DNA of 64,000 nucleotides from Bordetella genomosp. 13 (GTDB lineage: Bacteria; Pseudomonadota; Gammaproteobacteria; Burkholderiales; Burkholderiaceae_B), in assembly GCF_007679965.1 (NCBI RefSeq), contig NZ_VEHL01000003.1, forward strand, positions 1 to 64,000. Reading direction: 5' to 3'. Numbering within the stretch: position 1 is the first letter of the stretch; each line of letters opens with the position of its first letter. Under the pieces are notes generated by a model that made no database searches, was not told the DNA's origin, and worked only from the letters and a program-made list of their open reading frames with translations. Made by a program: the position numbers and the translations under genes. Of the stretch, positions 19,643 to 27,750 are shown one piece after another.

Positions 19643-21484
19643 ATGCGTACCTGGCTCTGGACTCTGTTGCTGGCCGTCGTGGCCGTGGCGCTGGCGGTCA
19701 TGCTGCGCCAGCATTCTGGCAATGTGCTGCTGCTGATCTGGCCGTGGCGCATCGAGATCTCCCTCACCCTGGCGGTGCTGCTGCTGCTGGCGGCCTTCGT
19801 GGTGCTGTACGTGGTGCTGCGGCTGCTGTCGTGGCTGCTGGCCATCCCCGAGCGCGTGCGCGCCTGGCGCGGCCGCCGTGCCCAGGCGCGCGACCACGAG
19901 CTGCTCGAGCGCGGCTGGATCGGCATGCTGGAAGGCCGTTTCGCGCATGCCGAGAAAGACCTCACCCGCCTGTTCGAACAAAGCAAGGTGCGCAGCCGCC
20001 GCGTGCTGGCGGCGCTGGCCGCGGCCCGTTCGGCGCACGGCCTGGGCGAGTTCGCGCGCCGCGATCGCATGATCGACGCGGCCCGCGAGCAGGCGGGAGA
20101 TGACGCCGGCCTGCAGGAAGCCACCGCCACGGTCGCGGCCGACATGCTGCTGGACCAGGGCAGGCCGCAGCAGGCACTGGAAACCCTGGCGCCGCTGCAG
20201 GACGGCGGCGCCCGCCACCTGCACACCTCCAGGCTGCTGCTGCGCGCCGAGACGGCGCTGGAGCACCATGAGCGCGTCTTCACGCTGGCCCGCGGCCTGC
20301 TGCGCCGCAATGCGCTGGACAAGGCCGAGGGCGCACAGCTGATCGACCACGCGGGCGCCGCGCGCCTGCGCGCCGGCATGGCCGGCGACGGCTGGCGAGC
20401 CATCTGGAAAGACCTCAAGCCCGAAGAACGCCTGCTGCCCAACATCGCGCTGGCCGGCGCAGCCGCCTTCGAGGCCAACGGCGAGGGCGCGGAAGCCGCG
20501 CGCATCCTCGAGTCCGCCATCGGCGACCGCTTCAATCCCGTGCTGGTGTCGGCCTACGCCCGTTGCGAGGCCGAGCAGGTGCCACGCCGCCTGGCCAAGG
20601 CCGAGACCTGGCTGGCGCAGCGTCCCACCGACACCGACCTGCTGACCGCGCTGGGCGTGCTGTGCCTGAACGGCCAGCTGTGGGGCCAGGCCGAACGCTA
20701 TCTGCAGCGCAGCCTGGCGCGCCGCAACGACGCGCAAAGTCATGCCCTGCTGGGCAGCCTTTACGACCGCCTTGACCGTCCCGCCGATGCCGCGCGGCAC
20801 TGGCGCCTGGCCACGGCCGCGCGCCAGGCCCTGCCGGTGCTGGCCACCGACGGGGCGCTGCCGCCCGCCGACATGGGCGCGGATCCGCACCACCTGGACA
20901 GCGAGGGCGAGTACGACGCGCTGCTGCCCGCCAGCGCTGCCACGCCGGTCTCGGCCGAGCCGCTGCCCGATCGCGCCCCGGTCGCCGACTACGTACTCGA
21001 TCCGGATGCCCGCGAACTCAACGAGCGTCCCGGCCCCGTCGAGGTTCCGGCGCCCGTGCCGTCGCGGTCGGCCATCGACATCGAAGACTACTTCGACAGC
21101 GCGCCGATTCCGCCGTCGGCCTTCGAGGCGCCGGTGTCGCGCTATACGCCCGCGGCCGAGCCCGAGCCTGTCCGGGCGGGGCAGCCCGCGGCGTCCCGGC
21201 ACGCGCCGCAACCGGCCGCGCCGGTCCAGGCCGCACCCAGGGCCGCTGCGTCCACGCAGCCTGCGTCCGTGCAGCCCGCGTCCACGCAGCCTGCGTCCAT
21301 GCCGCCCGCCTCCGCCCAGGCCGCGTCGACGCCGCCCGTACCGGTCGCGACTGCGCCGTCGGCCGCGCCCGCGCAGCCGGCGTCCGGGCAGGCCGCCTCC
21401 ACGCCCGGTGCGCCGACTCAGGCCGAGCCCGTGCCGGCCCCCGCGCCGCACATCCCCGATTCCCCTTCAGACAACAAAGGTTGA
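19643..21484 (+). CDS. hemY: HemY-type TPR membrane protein with repetitive tail
   Basis: Proteobacterial HemY protein (not protoporphyrinogen oxidase), an inner-membrane protein with two N-terminal helices (about residues 3-20 and 38-62) and a cytosolic tetratricopeptide region (about 85-400). Its role in haem synthesis is unproven. At 613 residues it is far longer than typical members near 400. The last 200 residues are acidic and then Pro/Ala/Gln-rich, including a degenerate PAST-QPAS-type repeat (about residues 533-575, DNA near 21240-21330). The stop is 3 bp before ppa, implying co-transcription. The tail is probably disordered. Confidence 0.9.
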   Translation: MRTWLWTLLLAVVAVALAVMLRQHSGNVLLLIWPWRIEISLTLAVLLLLAAFVVLYVVLRLLSWLLAIPERVRAWRGRRAQARDHELLERGWIGMLEGRFAHAEKDLTRLFEQSKVRSRRVLAALAAARSAHGLGEFARRDRMIDAAREQAGDDAGLQEATATVAADMLLDQGRPQQALETLAPLQDGGARHLHTSRLLLRAETALEHHERVFTLARGLLRRNALDKAEGAQLIDHAGAARLRAGMAGDGWRAIWKDLKPEERLLPNIALAGAAAFEANGEGAEAARILESAIGDRFNPVLVSAYARCEAEQVPRRLAKAETWLAQRPTDTDLLTALGVLCLNGQLWGQAERYLQRSLARRNDAQSHALLGSLYDRLDRPADAARHWRLATAARQALPVLATDGALPPADMGADPHHLDSEGEYDALLPASAATPVSAEPLPDRAPVADYVLDPDARELNERPGPVEVPAPVPSRSAIDIEDYFDSAPIPPSAFEAPVSRYTPAAEPEPVRAGQPAASRHAPQPAAPVQAAPRAAASTQPASVQPASTQPASMPPASAQAASTPPVPVATAPSAAPAQPASGQAASTPGAPTQAEPVPAPAPHIPDSPSDNKG

Positions 21485-21487
21485 ACC

Positions 21488-22018
21488 ATGAGCCTTGATC
21501 GCGTCGGTCCCGGCAAGAAGCTGCCGGAAGACTTCAACGTCATCATCGAAATCCCCATGAACGCCGATCCCGTCAAGTACGAGGTCGACAAGGACACGGG
21601 CGCGATCTTCGTCGATCGTTTCATGCTGACCGCCATGCACTATCCGTGCAACTATGGCTACATCCCCCAGACGCTGTCGGAAGACGGCGACCCCGCCGAC
21701 GTGCTGGTCGTCACGCCGTTCCCGATCCAGATCGGCGCCGTGGTGCGCTGCCGCGCCATCGGGGTGCTGGAAATGGACGACGAGTCGGGCGGCGACGCCA
21801 AGCTGCTGGCCGTGCCGGTCGAGAAGCTGTACCCGCCTTACCGCAACATCAAGTCCTATGAGGACCTGCCGGCCGAAGACATCGGCCGCATCCAGCACTT
21901 CTTCGAGCACTACAAAGACCTCGAGAAGGGCAAGTGGGTGAAGGTCAAGGGCTGGAAGGGCGTGGACGCCGCTCACGAGGAAATCACGCGCAGCGCCGAG
22001 CGCTACAACAAGGGCTGA
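21488..22018 (+). CDS. ppa: Inorganic pyrophosphatase
   Basis: Soluble family I pyrophosphatase that hydrolyses pyrophosphate to phosphate with magnesium, pulling biosynthetic reactions forward. The 176-residue length is normal. Visible are [24 protein letters not shown] and the metal-binding signature [10 protein letters not shown] near residue 66. It begins 3 bp after hemY; AAAGG within the hemY end is the likely ribosome-binding site. A terminator follows. Confidence 0.98.
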   Translation: MSLDRVGPGKKLPEDFNVIIEIPMNADPVKYEVDKDTGAIFVDRFMLTAMHYPCNYGYIPQTLSEDGDPADVLVVTPFPIQIGAVVRCRAIGVLEMDDESGGDAKLLAVPVEKLYPPYRNIKSYEDLPAEDIGRIQHFFEHYKDLEKGKWVKVKGWKGVDAAHEEITRSAERYNKG

Positions 22019-22056
22019 TCTCCCTTTGGGCTGGCATCTGTTCAGCCCCATGACAG

Positions 22057-22090
22057 CGGGCGGCCTGCATGGGCCGCCCGTTGTGCTTTG
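22057..22090 (+). terminator. Terminator after ppa
   Basis: Perfect 9-bp stem CGGGCGGCC / GGCCGCCCG with a 6-base loop (22057-22080), followed by TTGTGCTTT. It ends the hem-ppa transcript. Confidence 0.75.
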
Positions 22091-22195
22091 CGGCACGTCG
22101 GGTGCTTTGCTTGACGTGTCAACTAGCGTATAAAGTCGCGTTGCTTTCACGATCCGGCCGCGCCAGGCGGCCCTACGCACACAGAGGTTTTGCAG

Positions 22196-22891
22196 ATGGA
22201 TTTCGTCATTTCCCCGATCCCGCCCGTCTCGCTGCCCGTCGCCGGCAGCAGCGCCCGCTTCCCGGTACGCCGCGTCTATTGCGTGGGCCGCAACTATGCC
22301 GAGCACGCCAAGGAAATGGGCTTCACCGGCCGTGAAGATCCGTTCTTCTTCTGCAAGCACCCCGACAGCCTGGTCAGCGTGGCCGACGGCGAAACGGGCA
22401 CCATGCCCTATCCGTCCAAGACCTCGAACCTGCACTACGAAATGGAGCTGGTGGTGGTGCTGGACAAGGGCGGCCGCGATCTGTCCGTCGAAGCCGCCGC
22501 CGAATGCGTGTGGGGCTACGCGCTGGGCCTGGACATGACGCGCCGCGACCTGCAGGGCGAGGCCAAGAAGCAGGGCCGTCCGTGGGAAGTGGGCAAGGCC
22601 TTCGACTTCGCCGCGCCCATCGGCCCGGTGCATCCGCGCAGCAAGACCGGCACGCTGGACAAGGGCGCGATCTGGCTGGACGTGAACGGCCAGCGCAAGC
22701 AGGTCAGCGACATCTCGCAGATGATCTGGAACATCGCCGAGAGCATCGCCTACCTGTCGGGCCTGTTCGAACTGCAGCCGGGCGACGTCATCTTCACCGG
22801 CACGCCGGAAGGCGTGGGCGCCGTGGTGCAGGGCGACGTCATGACTGGCGGCGTCGACGGCCTGGGCGAGCTGCGCGTGCGCGTGGCCTGA
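22196..22891 (+). CDS. Fumarylacetoacetate hydrolase family protein
   Basis: A 231-residue cytosolic enzyme of the FAH superfamily, close in size to fumarylpyruvate and acylpyruvate hydrolases that cleave C-C bonds of diketo acids in aromatic degradation. Motifs are VGRNYAEHAKEMG near residue 29, NLHYEMELVVVL with the metal-binding Glu pair near residue 82, DMTRRDLQ near 119 and GDVIFTGTPEGVG near 200. ATG 22196 is preferred over an upstream TTG; AGAGG lies 10 bp before it. It stands alone between two terminators except for the entericidin gene 19 bp downstream. The exact substrate is unknown. Confidence 0.9.
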   Translation: MDFVISPIPPVSLPVAGSSARFPVRRVYCVGRNYAEHAKEMGFTGREDPFFFCKHPDSLVSVADGETGTMPYPSKTSNLHYEMELVVVLDKGGRDLSVEAAAECVWGYALGLDMTRRDLQGEAKKQGRPWEVGKAFDFAAPIGPVHPRSKTGTLDKGAIWLDVNGQRKQVSDISQMIWNIAESIAYLSGLFELQPGDVIFTGTPEGVGAVVQGDVMTGGVDGLGELRVRVA

Positions 22892-22910
22892 ACCACGGGC
22901 AGGCATCGTC

Positions 22911-23042
22911 ATGCGCCATAAATTCATGCTGAGCGCCCTGGTGGTGCTGGGCCTGGTGCTGCAAGGCTGCAACACCGTGTCCGGCATGGGCAAGGACATT
23001 TCGCGCGCGGGCAACGCGATCAGCAACGCGGCGGACCGCTAA
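22911..23042 (+). CDS. Entericidin-like small lipoprotein
   Basis: A 43-residue lipoprotein of the entericidin A/B family. It has a short signal peptide (MRHKFMLSALVVLGLVLQGC) with a lipobox LQGC, then the family tail CNTVSGMGKDISRAGNAISNAA, predicted as an amphipathic helix anchored to the membrane. Entericidins are known from enterobacterial antidote/toxin pairs, but single copies like this are common and their role is unclear. An internal ATG at 22926 is an alternative start. A strong terminator follows. Many gene finders would miss a frame this small. Confidence 0.85.
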   Translation: MRHKFMLSALVVLGLVLQGCNTVSGMGKDISRAGNAISNAADR

Positions 23043-23061
23043 GCGTCTGCCGTGCGTACGG

Positions 23062-23093
23062 AATGCCGTCCTTCGGGACGGCATTTTGTTTTT
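23062..23093 (+). terminator. Terminator after the entericidin gene
   Basis: Ten-bp stem AATGCCGTCC / GGACGGCATT with a TTCG loop, then TTGTTTTT. A textbook rho-independent terminator 19 bp after the stop codon. Confidence 0.9.
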
Positions 23094-23203
23094 GGGACTG
23101 GGCATCCAGGGCGGCGGGCGCGGGGGGCGATCGGCCTTGCTGCATGCCGCGGACATGGCTTTTGCCGCGAGCGCGCGCGCCGACGGGCCGTCGAGCGTCG
23201 CTC

Positions 23204-23803
23204 CTACTTGCTGCGCCTGACCAGCCCCACGATGGTCTCGTACAGCTCGTCGCAGGCCTGTGCCTCGGTGATGTCGCCGCAGGCCGCCGCTTCGGACAGC
23301 ATGTCGGCCGCGCCCAGCATCGCCCACATGCCCGGCAGCGCGATGCCGGCTGGGCCCGCGTACGGTGCCAGAATACGGCGGCATTTCTCGATGAACACTT
23401 CCTGGTAGCGCTTCTTCACTGCCGCCAGTTCCGGCGAGCCGTTCAGCGCGGCCAGCACGTCCGAGATCTCGCGGCCCTGTGTCAGCACGCATGCCACGTA
23501 GCTGGCGGCGATGACGCGTGCCTTGTCCTTCAGCGTGGCGCGCGCGGTGGCGATGGCGTCGTCCATGATGGCCGAGTGCCGCACGTCGTAATCCTCGTAC
23601 ATGGCCGCCAGCAGGCCCTCGCGCGTGCCGAAGTGGTCGTAGACCAGGGGCTTGGCCACGCCGGCGGCCACGGCCAGCCGGCCCAGCGTCAGAGCGTCCG
23701 TGCCTTCCCCGGCCAGTTGCCACGCGGCCTCCAGCAACTGGCGTTGCCGGTCGGCGCGCGACAGGCGCCGGCGTGGAGATACGGAAGAAGTCGGTTCAGG
23801 CAT
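23204..23803 (-). CDS. TetR-family transcriptional regulator
   Basis: A 199-residue repressor. The N-terminal helix-turn-helix is visible as RQRQLLEAAWQLAGEGTDALTLGRLAVAAGVAKPLVYDHFGTRE, given here only as its position, about residues 20-62, with key segments AVAAGVAK and VYDHFGTREGL. The C-terminal ligand domain is diverged, as usual. It lies 24 bp downstream of a quinone reductase gene on the same strand, so both are read from the promoter that carries the large palindrome at 24443-24473. The simplest model is autoregulation, with release by a quinone or electrophile; that ligand is inferred. Confidence 0.9.
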   Translation of the reverse strand: MPEPTSSVSPRRRLSRADRQRQLLEAAWQLAGEGTDALTLGRLAVAAGVAKPLVYDHFGTREGLLAAMYEDYDVRHSAIMDDAIATARATLKDKARVIAASYVACVLTQGREISDVLAALNGSPELAAVKKRYQEVFIEKCRRILAPYAGPAGIALPGMWAMLGAADMLSEAAACGDITEAQACDELYETIVGLVRRSK

Positions 23804-23827
23804 GGGGAAGCATCGAGGGGCGTCGCG

Positions 23828-24421
23828 TCAGGCCCGGGCGTCGAACACGCGCCGGCCGATCGCGTGCGCCGTGTCCAGGTGTCCGGGAGGAATCCGCCCG
23901 TCCACGGGCAGCAGCAGTTCCGAGGCCACGACCGGCGCACCGCAGTAGCCGAAGATGCCGTGATCGATCTGCAGCTTCATGGCACCCTGGTAGCCGTGAC
24001 GGTCATAGGTTCGCATGTCCGCGCCGCCGATGGCAACCAGGTGGACGCGCAGCCGCTCCAGCTTCTTCACCAGTTTGCCGTCGTTGTTGTCTTCATAGGC
24101 CCAGCCGTTGGTGAAGACGCGGTCGATCCAGCCCTTCAACTGGCCGGGAAAGGACCACCAATAGACGGGATAGACCAGTACCAGGGCATCGGCCCGGTCC
24201 AGCCGCGCCTGCTCGGCGATGACGTCGGCGGGCGAGGGACCCTTGCCCTGGAACTGCGCGGTGTCGGCGGCGTTGAAGCGGGGATCGAAGCCCTCCGCGG
24301 CCAGGTCGGCGATCTCGCTGGTATGCCGTCCCGACGAAGCGACGCCTTGCGCCACCTGGGCGGCGACGGCGTGGGTGAGCGAGGTCGTGTCGGGATGCGA
24401 AGCGACGATGAGTGCGTGCAT
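23828..24421 (-). CDS. NAD(P)H-dependent quinone oxidoreductase (flavodoxin fold)
   Basis: A 197-residue cytosolic flavoenzyme of the NQO1/MdaB/KefF-type family that reduces quinones or similar electrophiles with two electrons. Evidence is the N-terminal MHALIVASHPDTTSLTHAV (FMN/FAD phosphate loop), ADALVLVYPVYWWSFPGQLKGW near residue 80 and DRVFTNGWAYE. The open frame extends ten codons upstream, but MHALIV at 24421 is the family start and the earlier codons fall in the operator. It is first gene of a two-gene operon with the TetR regulator. Confidence 0.9.
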   Translation of the reverse strand: MHALIVASHPDTTSLTHAVAAQVAQGVASSGRHTSEIADLAAEGFDPRFNAADTAQFQGKGPSPADVIAEQARLDRADALVLVYPVYWWSFPGQLKGWIDRVFTNGWAYEDNNDGKLVKKLERLRVHLVAIGGADMRTYDRHGYQGAMKLQIDHGIFGYCGAPVVASELLLPVDGRIPPGHLDTAHAIGRRVFDARA

Positions 24422-24442
24422 GGCATGGCTCCTGATATGTGT

Positions 24443-24473
24443 ACCTACCAATAGTAACTTACTACTGGTAGGT
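24443..24473. promoter_or_regulatory. 31-bp palindromic operator upstream of the quinone reductase-TetR operon
   Basis: Left arm ACCTACCAATAGTAA and right arm TTACTACTGGTAGGT flank a single central base; the 15-bp arms match at 14 positions. It lies 22 bp upstream of the quinone reductase start, where a repressor would block the promoter. The length and symmetry fit two TetR dimers or one extended site. The adjacent TetR protein is the obvious candidate. Confidence 0.85.
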
Positions 24474-24507
24474 TGTCAGGCGTGCCGGTATGCCAATCGT
24501 CCGCGAC

Positions 24508-24532
24508 AGCCGGCCTTGTGCAGAGGCCGGCT
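24508..24532 (-). terminator. Hairpin after the phospholipase gene
   Basis: Perfect 8-bp stem AGCCGGCC / GGCCGGCT with a 9-base loop, 14 bp beyond the minus-strand phospholipase stop codon. There is no T-run, so termination is likely but unproven. Confidence 0.5.
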
Positions 24533-24545
24533 GCCGCGTGGAGCG

Positions 24546-26795
24546 TCAGCCGGCGTCGATGTCGCCCATCGCCGGGTCCGTCACGGAGTGCTGGCCGTTC
24601 TCCAGGTGGCCGGCGAAACGGCGCAGTAGCGCGGGCGCGGCGTCGCAGCTCACGGTGAAGTCGTACCACTGGCCCGAATCGGCCAGCGGCCAGCGCAGTT
24701 CGCCGACCTGGCCGGGCTCGACCACTGCCGTCCACGGCCCGTCCTTGCGATAGGCGTTGGCCGTGGCGGTGAAGGTCATGCGCTTGGCGCCCGGGTTGTG
24801 CAGCTTCACCTGCACCTCGGGCGGATCGCACAGCGCATAGCAGACCTGCACCTCGGGATTGCCCGCCGCGAGCTGCTCGGCCAAGCTGCCCGCGAACTCG
24901 CGGTGATAACCGTTGGGCCCCAGCACCCACAGGCGATAGCGGCCTTCGTCTTCCGCCAGGTTCCACACGCCATTCAGCTGCTTGCCCGCTTCCACCACGT
25001 AGCGCCGCGGAATGCGGTCCAGGTGCAGCTTGTCGTAGACGTGGAAGACCGCGCCCGCGTCGCCGCGGCTGTCGTTGGCGAACACCAGCGTCACCCGGTC
25101 CTGCCCGGCGCGCAGGGTGGTGTGCAGCTCGTAGGGCAGGGCGCGTGAAGGCCGCGTGCCGGTGGCCTGTGCGGGCAGCGCCGAGGCTGTCGTGGCGGCA
25201 GGCACGGGAATGGCCGCGGAAGCCGTCTGCGACAGCGCCAGGTTGTCCACCGTGGCCTTGTCCGTGCGGCCCGCCAGCGTGGGCAGGCGCTCGCCGTTGG
25301 GGTTCTCGAAGTTGAAGGCCGTGGTCAGGTCGCCGCACACCGCGCGGCGGTACTGGCTGATCTGCGGCTCCTTCACGCCGAAGCGCTTTTCCAGGAACAG
25401 CAGCGTCGAGGTGTGATCGAACACCTGCGAGTTGATCCAGCCGCCGCGGCTCCATGGCGAGACCACCCACAGCGGTACGCGCGGACCAGGCCCGAAGGGC
25501 TTGCCGTCCTGGTCGGGCTGCTTGTCGGTGGCGGGCGTGTAGTTGAAATACTCGAAGGCCATGTCGGCGTCCGACAGCGTGCTGGCGCCGGCCAGCGTGC
25601 CGTCGTCGTTGCGCGACGGGGCCGAGGGCGGCGCCAGGTGGTCGAAGAAGCCGTCGTTCTCGTCGTAGTTGATCAGCAGTACCGTCTTGCTCCAGACCTC
25701 CGGGTTGGCGGTCAGCACGTCCAGCACCTGCTGCACGTACCAGCCGCCCTGCGCCGGGCTCGACGGCCCGGGATGCTCGCTGTAGACCGAGGGCGGAATG
25801 ATCCACGACACCGAGGGCAGCTTGCCGGCCTGCACGTCGTCGCGCAGCGACTGCAGGAAGCCGTCGGGCATGGTGTTGCCGAAGCCCTTGGCCAGCGGGC
25901 TCAGCGGGTCGTCGATGGCCGCGTCGTAGAACGGCGGCAGGGGCGTGGCGAGATTGACGGGCGCGTACACCGGACGGCGCTCCGCGGGCATCGCCTCGAT
26001 CTCGGCGCGCCAGTGGCGAAAGCTCATCATCTCGTTGCAACCGAAGTTGTCCGACAGGCTCTGGTAGACCTTCCAGCTGACGCCGGCGTCCTGCAGGCGA
26101 TCGGCGTACGTGGTCCAGGTCCAGCCCTCGGTGGAAGGCCCCACGTCGTTGCCGCCGTTGAATTCATTGACCAGCGCGGCCACGGTGACCGCGCTGCCGT
26201 CGGCCGGGTTGACGCCGCCTGGGCCACAGGTGCCGCTCCAGTAGTACAGGCGGTTCGGGATGGTGCCGGTGTGCATGGAGCAGTGGTAGGCGTCGCACAG
26301 CGTGAAGGCATCGGCCAGCGCGTGCTGGAACTCGACCTCGTGGGTCTCGTAGTAGCCCATCGACAGCGGCTTCTTGGCCACCGGCCACCTGTTCATGCGG
26401 CCGTGGTCCCACGCGGCCTGCGCATCGGGCCAGGTGTGCGGCGTGCTGCCGGCGCGCTGCGCGTTGCCACGGGTCTCGTCCAGGTGATAGGGGATCAGCG
26501 TCTTGCCGTTCTGGTCCGTCTGGTAGAAGGCGTTCCTGCCGTTGGGCATGGGCACGGCGAAGCGGTCGCCGTAGCCGCGCGCGCCCTTGAACGTGCCGAA
26601 ATAGCTGTCGAACGAGCGGTTCTCCAGCATCAGCAGCACGACGTGTTCGACGTCGTTGATGGTGCCGGTGACGTTGTTGGCTTCGATGGCCAGCGCGCGC
26701 CGGATGGCGGGCGGGAACATGGACAGCGCGGTGGCCGAGGCGGCGCCGCCCAGCGAGGTGCGCAGGAATTTCCGTTTCGATGAATTGAAGCTCAT
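24546..26795 (-). CDS. Phosphocholine-type phospholipase C
   Basis: Secreted phosphoesterase of 749 residues that hydrolyses phospholipids such as phosphatidylcholine or sphingomyelin (PlcH/PlcN/AcpA superfamily). A Tat-type signal occupies residues 1-37; the twin motif here is SKRKFLR, a Lys-Arg variant of the canonical Arg-Arg. The catalytic domain has EHVVLLMLENRSFDSYFG near residue 50, HTGTIPNRLYYWSGT near 175, and DENDGFFDHLAPP near 375. Two C-terminal DUF756 beta domains follow (about 515-600 and 630-735). It is monocistronic, with a small lipoprotein gene just upstream on the same strand. Potential virulence or phosphate-scavenging role is inferred. Confidence 0.93.
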   Translation of the reverse strand: MSFNSSKRKFLRTSLGGAASATALSMFPPAIRRALAIEANNVTGTINDVEHVVLLMLENRSFDSYFGTFKGARGYGDRFAVPMPNGRNAFYQTDQNGKTLIPYHLDETRGNAQRAGSTPHTWPDAQAAWDHGRMNRWPVAKKPLSMGYYETHEVEFQHALADAFTLCDAYHCSMHTGTIPNRLYYWSGTCGPGGVNPADGSAVTVAALVNEFNGGNDVGPSTEGWTWTTYADRLQDAGVSWKVYQSLSDNFGCNEMMSFRHWRAEIEAMPAERRPVYAPVNLATPLPPFYDAAIDDPLSPLAKGFGNTMPDGFLQSLRDDVQAGKLPSVSWIIPPSVYSEHPGPSSPAQGGWYVQQVLDVLTANPEVWSKTVLLINYDENDGFFDHLAPPSAPSRNDDGTLAGASTLSDADMAFEYFNYTPATDKQPDQDGKPFGPGPRVPLWVVSPWSRGGWINSQVFDHTSTLLFLEKRFGVKEPQISQYRRAVCGDLTTAFNFENPNGERLPTLAGRTDKATVDNLALSQTASAAIPVPAATTASALPAQATGTRPSRALPYELHTTLRAGQDRVTLVFANDSRGDAGAVFHVYDKLHLDRIPRRYVVEAGKQLNGVWNLAEDEGRYRLWVLGPNGYHREFAGSLAEQLAAGNPEVQVCYALCDPPEVQVKLHNPGAKRMTFTATANAYRKDGPWTAVVEPGQVGELRWPLADSGQWYDFTVSCDAAPALLRRFAGHLENGQHSVTDPAMGDIDAG

Positions 26796-26842
26796 ACCGT
26801 GTGTTTTATCGCGAGGATGATCGGAAGGGGCGCGTGCGCGGC

Positions 26843-27058
26843 TCAGGGAGCCGGGGCGCAGTGCGAACTGGTGCAGGTGGCGGGCGGCGTGCCGCCGCCA
26901 TCGCCGCCGTCGCTCGGGGGCGGGGAGCCGTCGTGGCCGTCGTCGCCGCCACAGGCGGACAGCATCAGCGCGAGGGACAGCGCGGCGCCGGCCAGCAGCG
27001 GACGGCCCAGTGCGCAGCGGCGCATTGCGGGTCTGTCGATCTTCGTTCGAGTATTCAT
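26843..27058 (-). CDS. Small predicted lipoprotein, Gly/Asp-rich
   Basis: A 71-residue protein with a signal peptide ending in lipobox LSAC (residues about 12-35 hydrophobic). The mature part is very short and rich in Gly, Asp, Pro and Ser, ending TCTSSHCAPAP with two Cys that could pair. It resembles no family I know. It lies 47 bp upstream of the phospholipase start on the same strand and could share its transcript. The open frame extends 64 codons further upstream without signs of coding, so ATG 27058 is chosen for the signal peptide. Confidence 0.6.
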   Translation of the reverse strand: MNTRTKIDRPAMRRCALGRPLLAGAALSLALMLSACGGDDGHDGSPPPSDGGDGGGTPPATCTSSHCAPAP

Positions 27059-27465
27059 GGGTGTCACAGCGGATTCAACCTTTGTAGGGCCGAGCGCTTC
27101 CGTGGCGCGGGCGCCATGGCGGTCGGCACTGGGAGCGGCGGGTGCTTGTACCTGGGGTCTGCTGCCCGATGCACGTGGCGCCGCGATGCGTGGGTGTGAA
27201 GCTGCCATTGCCCGGCGCGTGATGCGTGCCGGGGCGGACGGCACGGGCATTCTGCGACAGCGGTCATGTCATTCCCATGACGATTCGAAGCCTGTTTCAG
27301 GTCGAAGCTTCGCGTCATATTTTTTGCCGCGAAGCCTTGCCTGTAGAGGTTTGCGCGGTGTCAAGGGGGTGTGAGCGTGTCCGTCGCCCTCGGCATCTGC
27401 GAATAGTCCGGCCTTCCGGCGAAATCCATACTGCCTCCCATGTTCAACACCGCCCCGGGGGGCAT
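27059..27465. other. Divergent regulatory spacer upstream of the Tad operon
   Basis: About 407 bp between the minus-strand lipoprotein gene and the first pilin gene, with no supported coding frame. It holds two inverted repeats: GTCATG-N7-CATGAC at 27263-27281 and CGAAGC / GCTTCG at 27286-27312. The second is followed by the AT-rich stretch TCATATTTTTTG, which may contain the -10 region of the Tad operon promoter. These are candidate regulator sites only. Confidence 0.4.
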
Positions 27466-27750
27466 ATGCAGGTTCTCAAGCAACGCCAACGGCATCGCCA
27501 GCGTCAACGCGGCCAGGGAATGACCGAGTACATCATCGTGGTCGCGCTCATCGCGGTGGCGGCTATCGCGGTCTATCAGCTGTTCGGGCAGGTGGTGCGT
27601 TCGCAGACCGCCGCCATGGCGCGCGAGCTCTCCGGACAGGACGGCACCGCGCAGTCGAAAGAGGCGCGCTCGGCGGCCACCTCGGCGGGCGACCAGACCA
27701 AGTCGAAGTCGCTGCAGTCCTTCACCGGCAACGCGCAGGCCGCCAAATGA
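27466..27750 (+). CDS. Flp-type prepilin-like protein (Tad locus)
   Basis: A 94-residue pilin-like protein. A basic leader (KQRQRHRQRQRG) precedes a cleavage site G/QGMTEY with Glu at +5 and Tyr at +6, the signature of Flp/TadE-type prepilins processed by TadV. A hydrophobic helix follows (IIVVALIAVAAIAVYQLFG). The C-terminal half is hydrophilic, rich in Ser, Thr, Lys and Gln. Most major Flp pilins are about 50-60 residues and mostly helix, so this may be a large Flp or a minor pilin. ATG 27466 follows GGGGGG. Its stop overlaps the next start (ATGA). Confidence 0.75.
   Translation: MQVLKQRQRHRQRQRGQGMTEYIIVVALIAVAAIAVYQLFGQVVRSQTAAMARELSGQDGTAQSKEARSAATSAGDQTKSKSLQSFTGNAQAAK

Noticed and set aside
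16703..21451. A minus-strand open frame of more than 1500 codons opposite the hem genes
   Set aside because: It is the antisense shadow of hemC, hemD, hemX and hemY in GC-rich DNA. Its translation is Arg/Gly/His-rich low-complexity sequence, while the plus strand encodes clear protein families.
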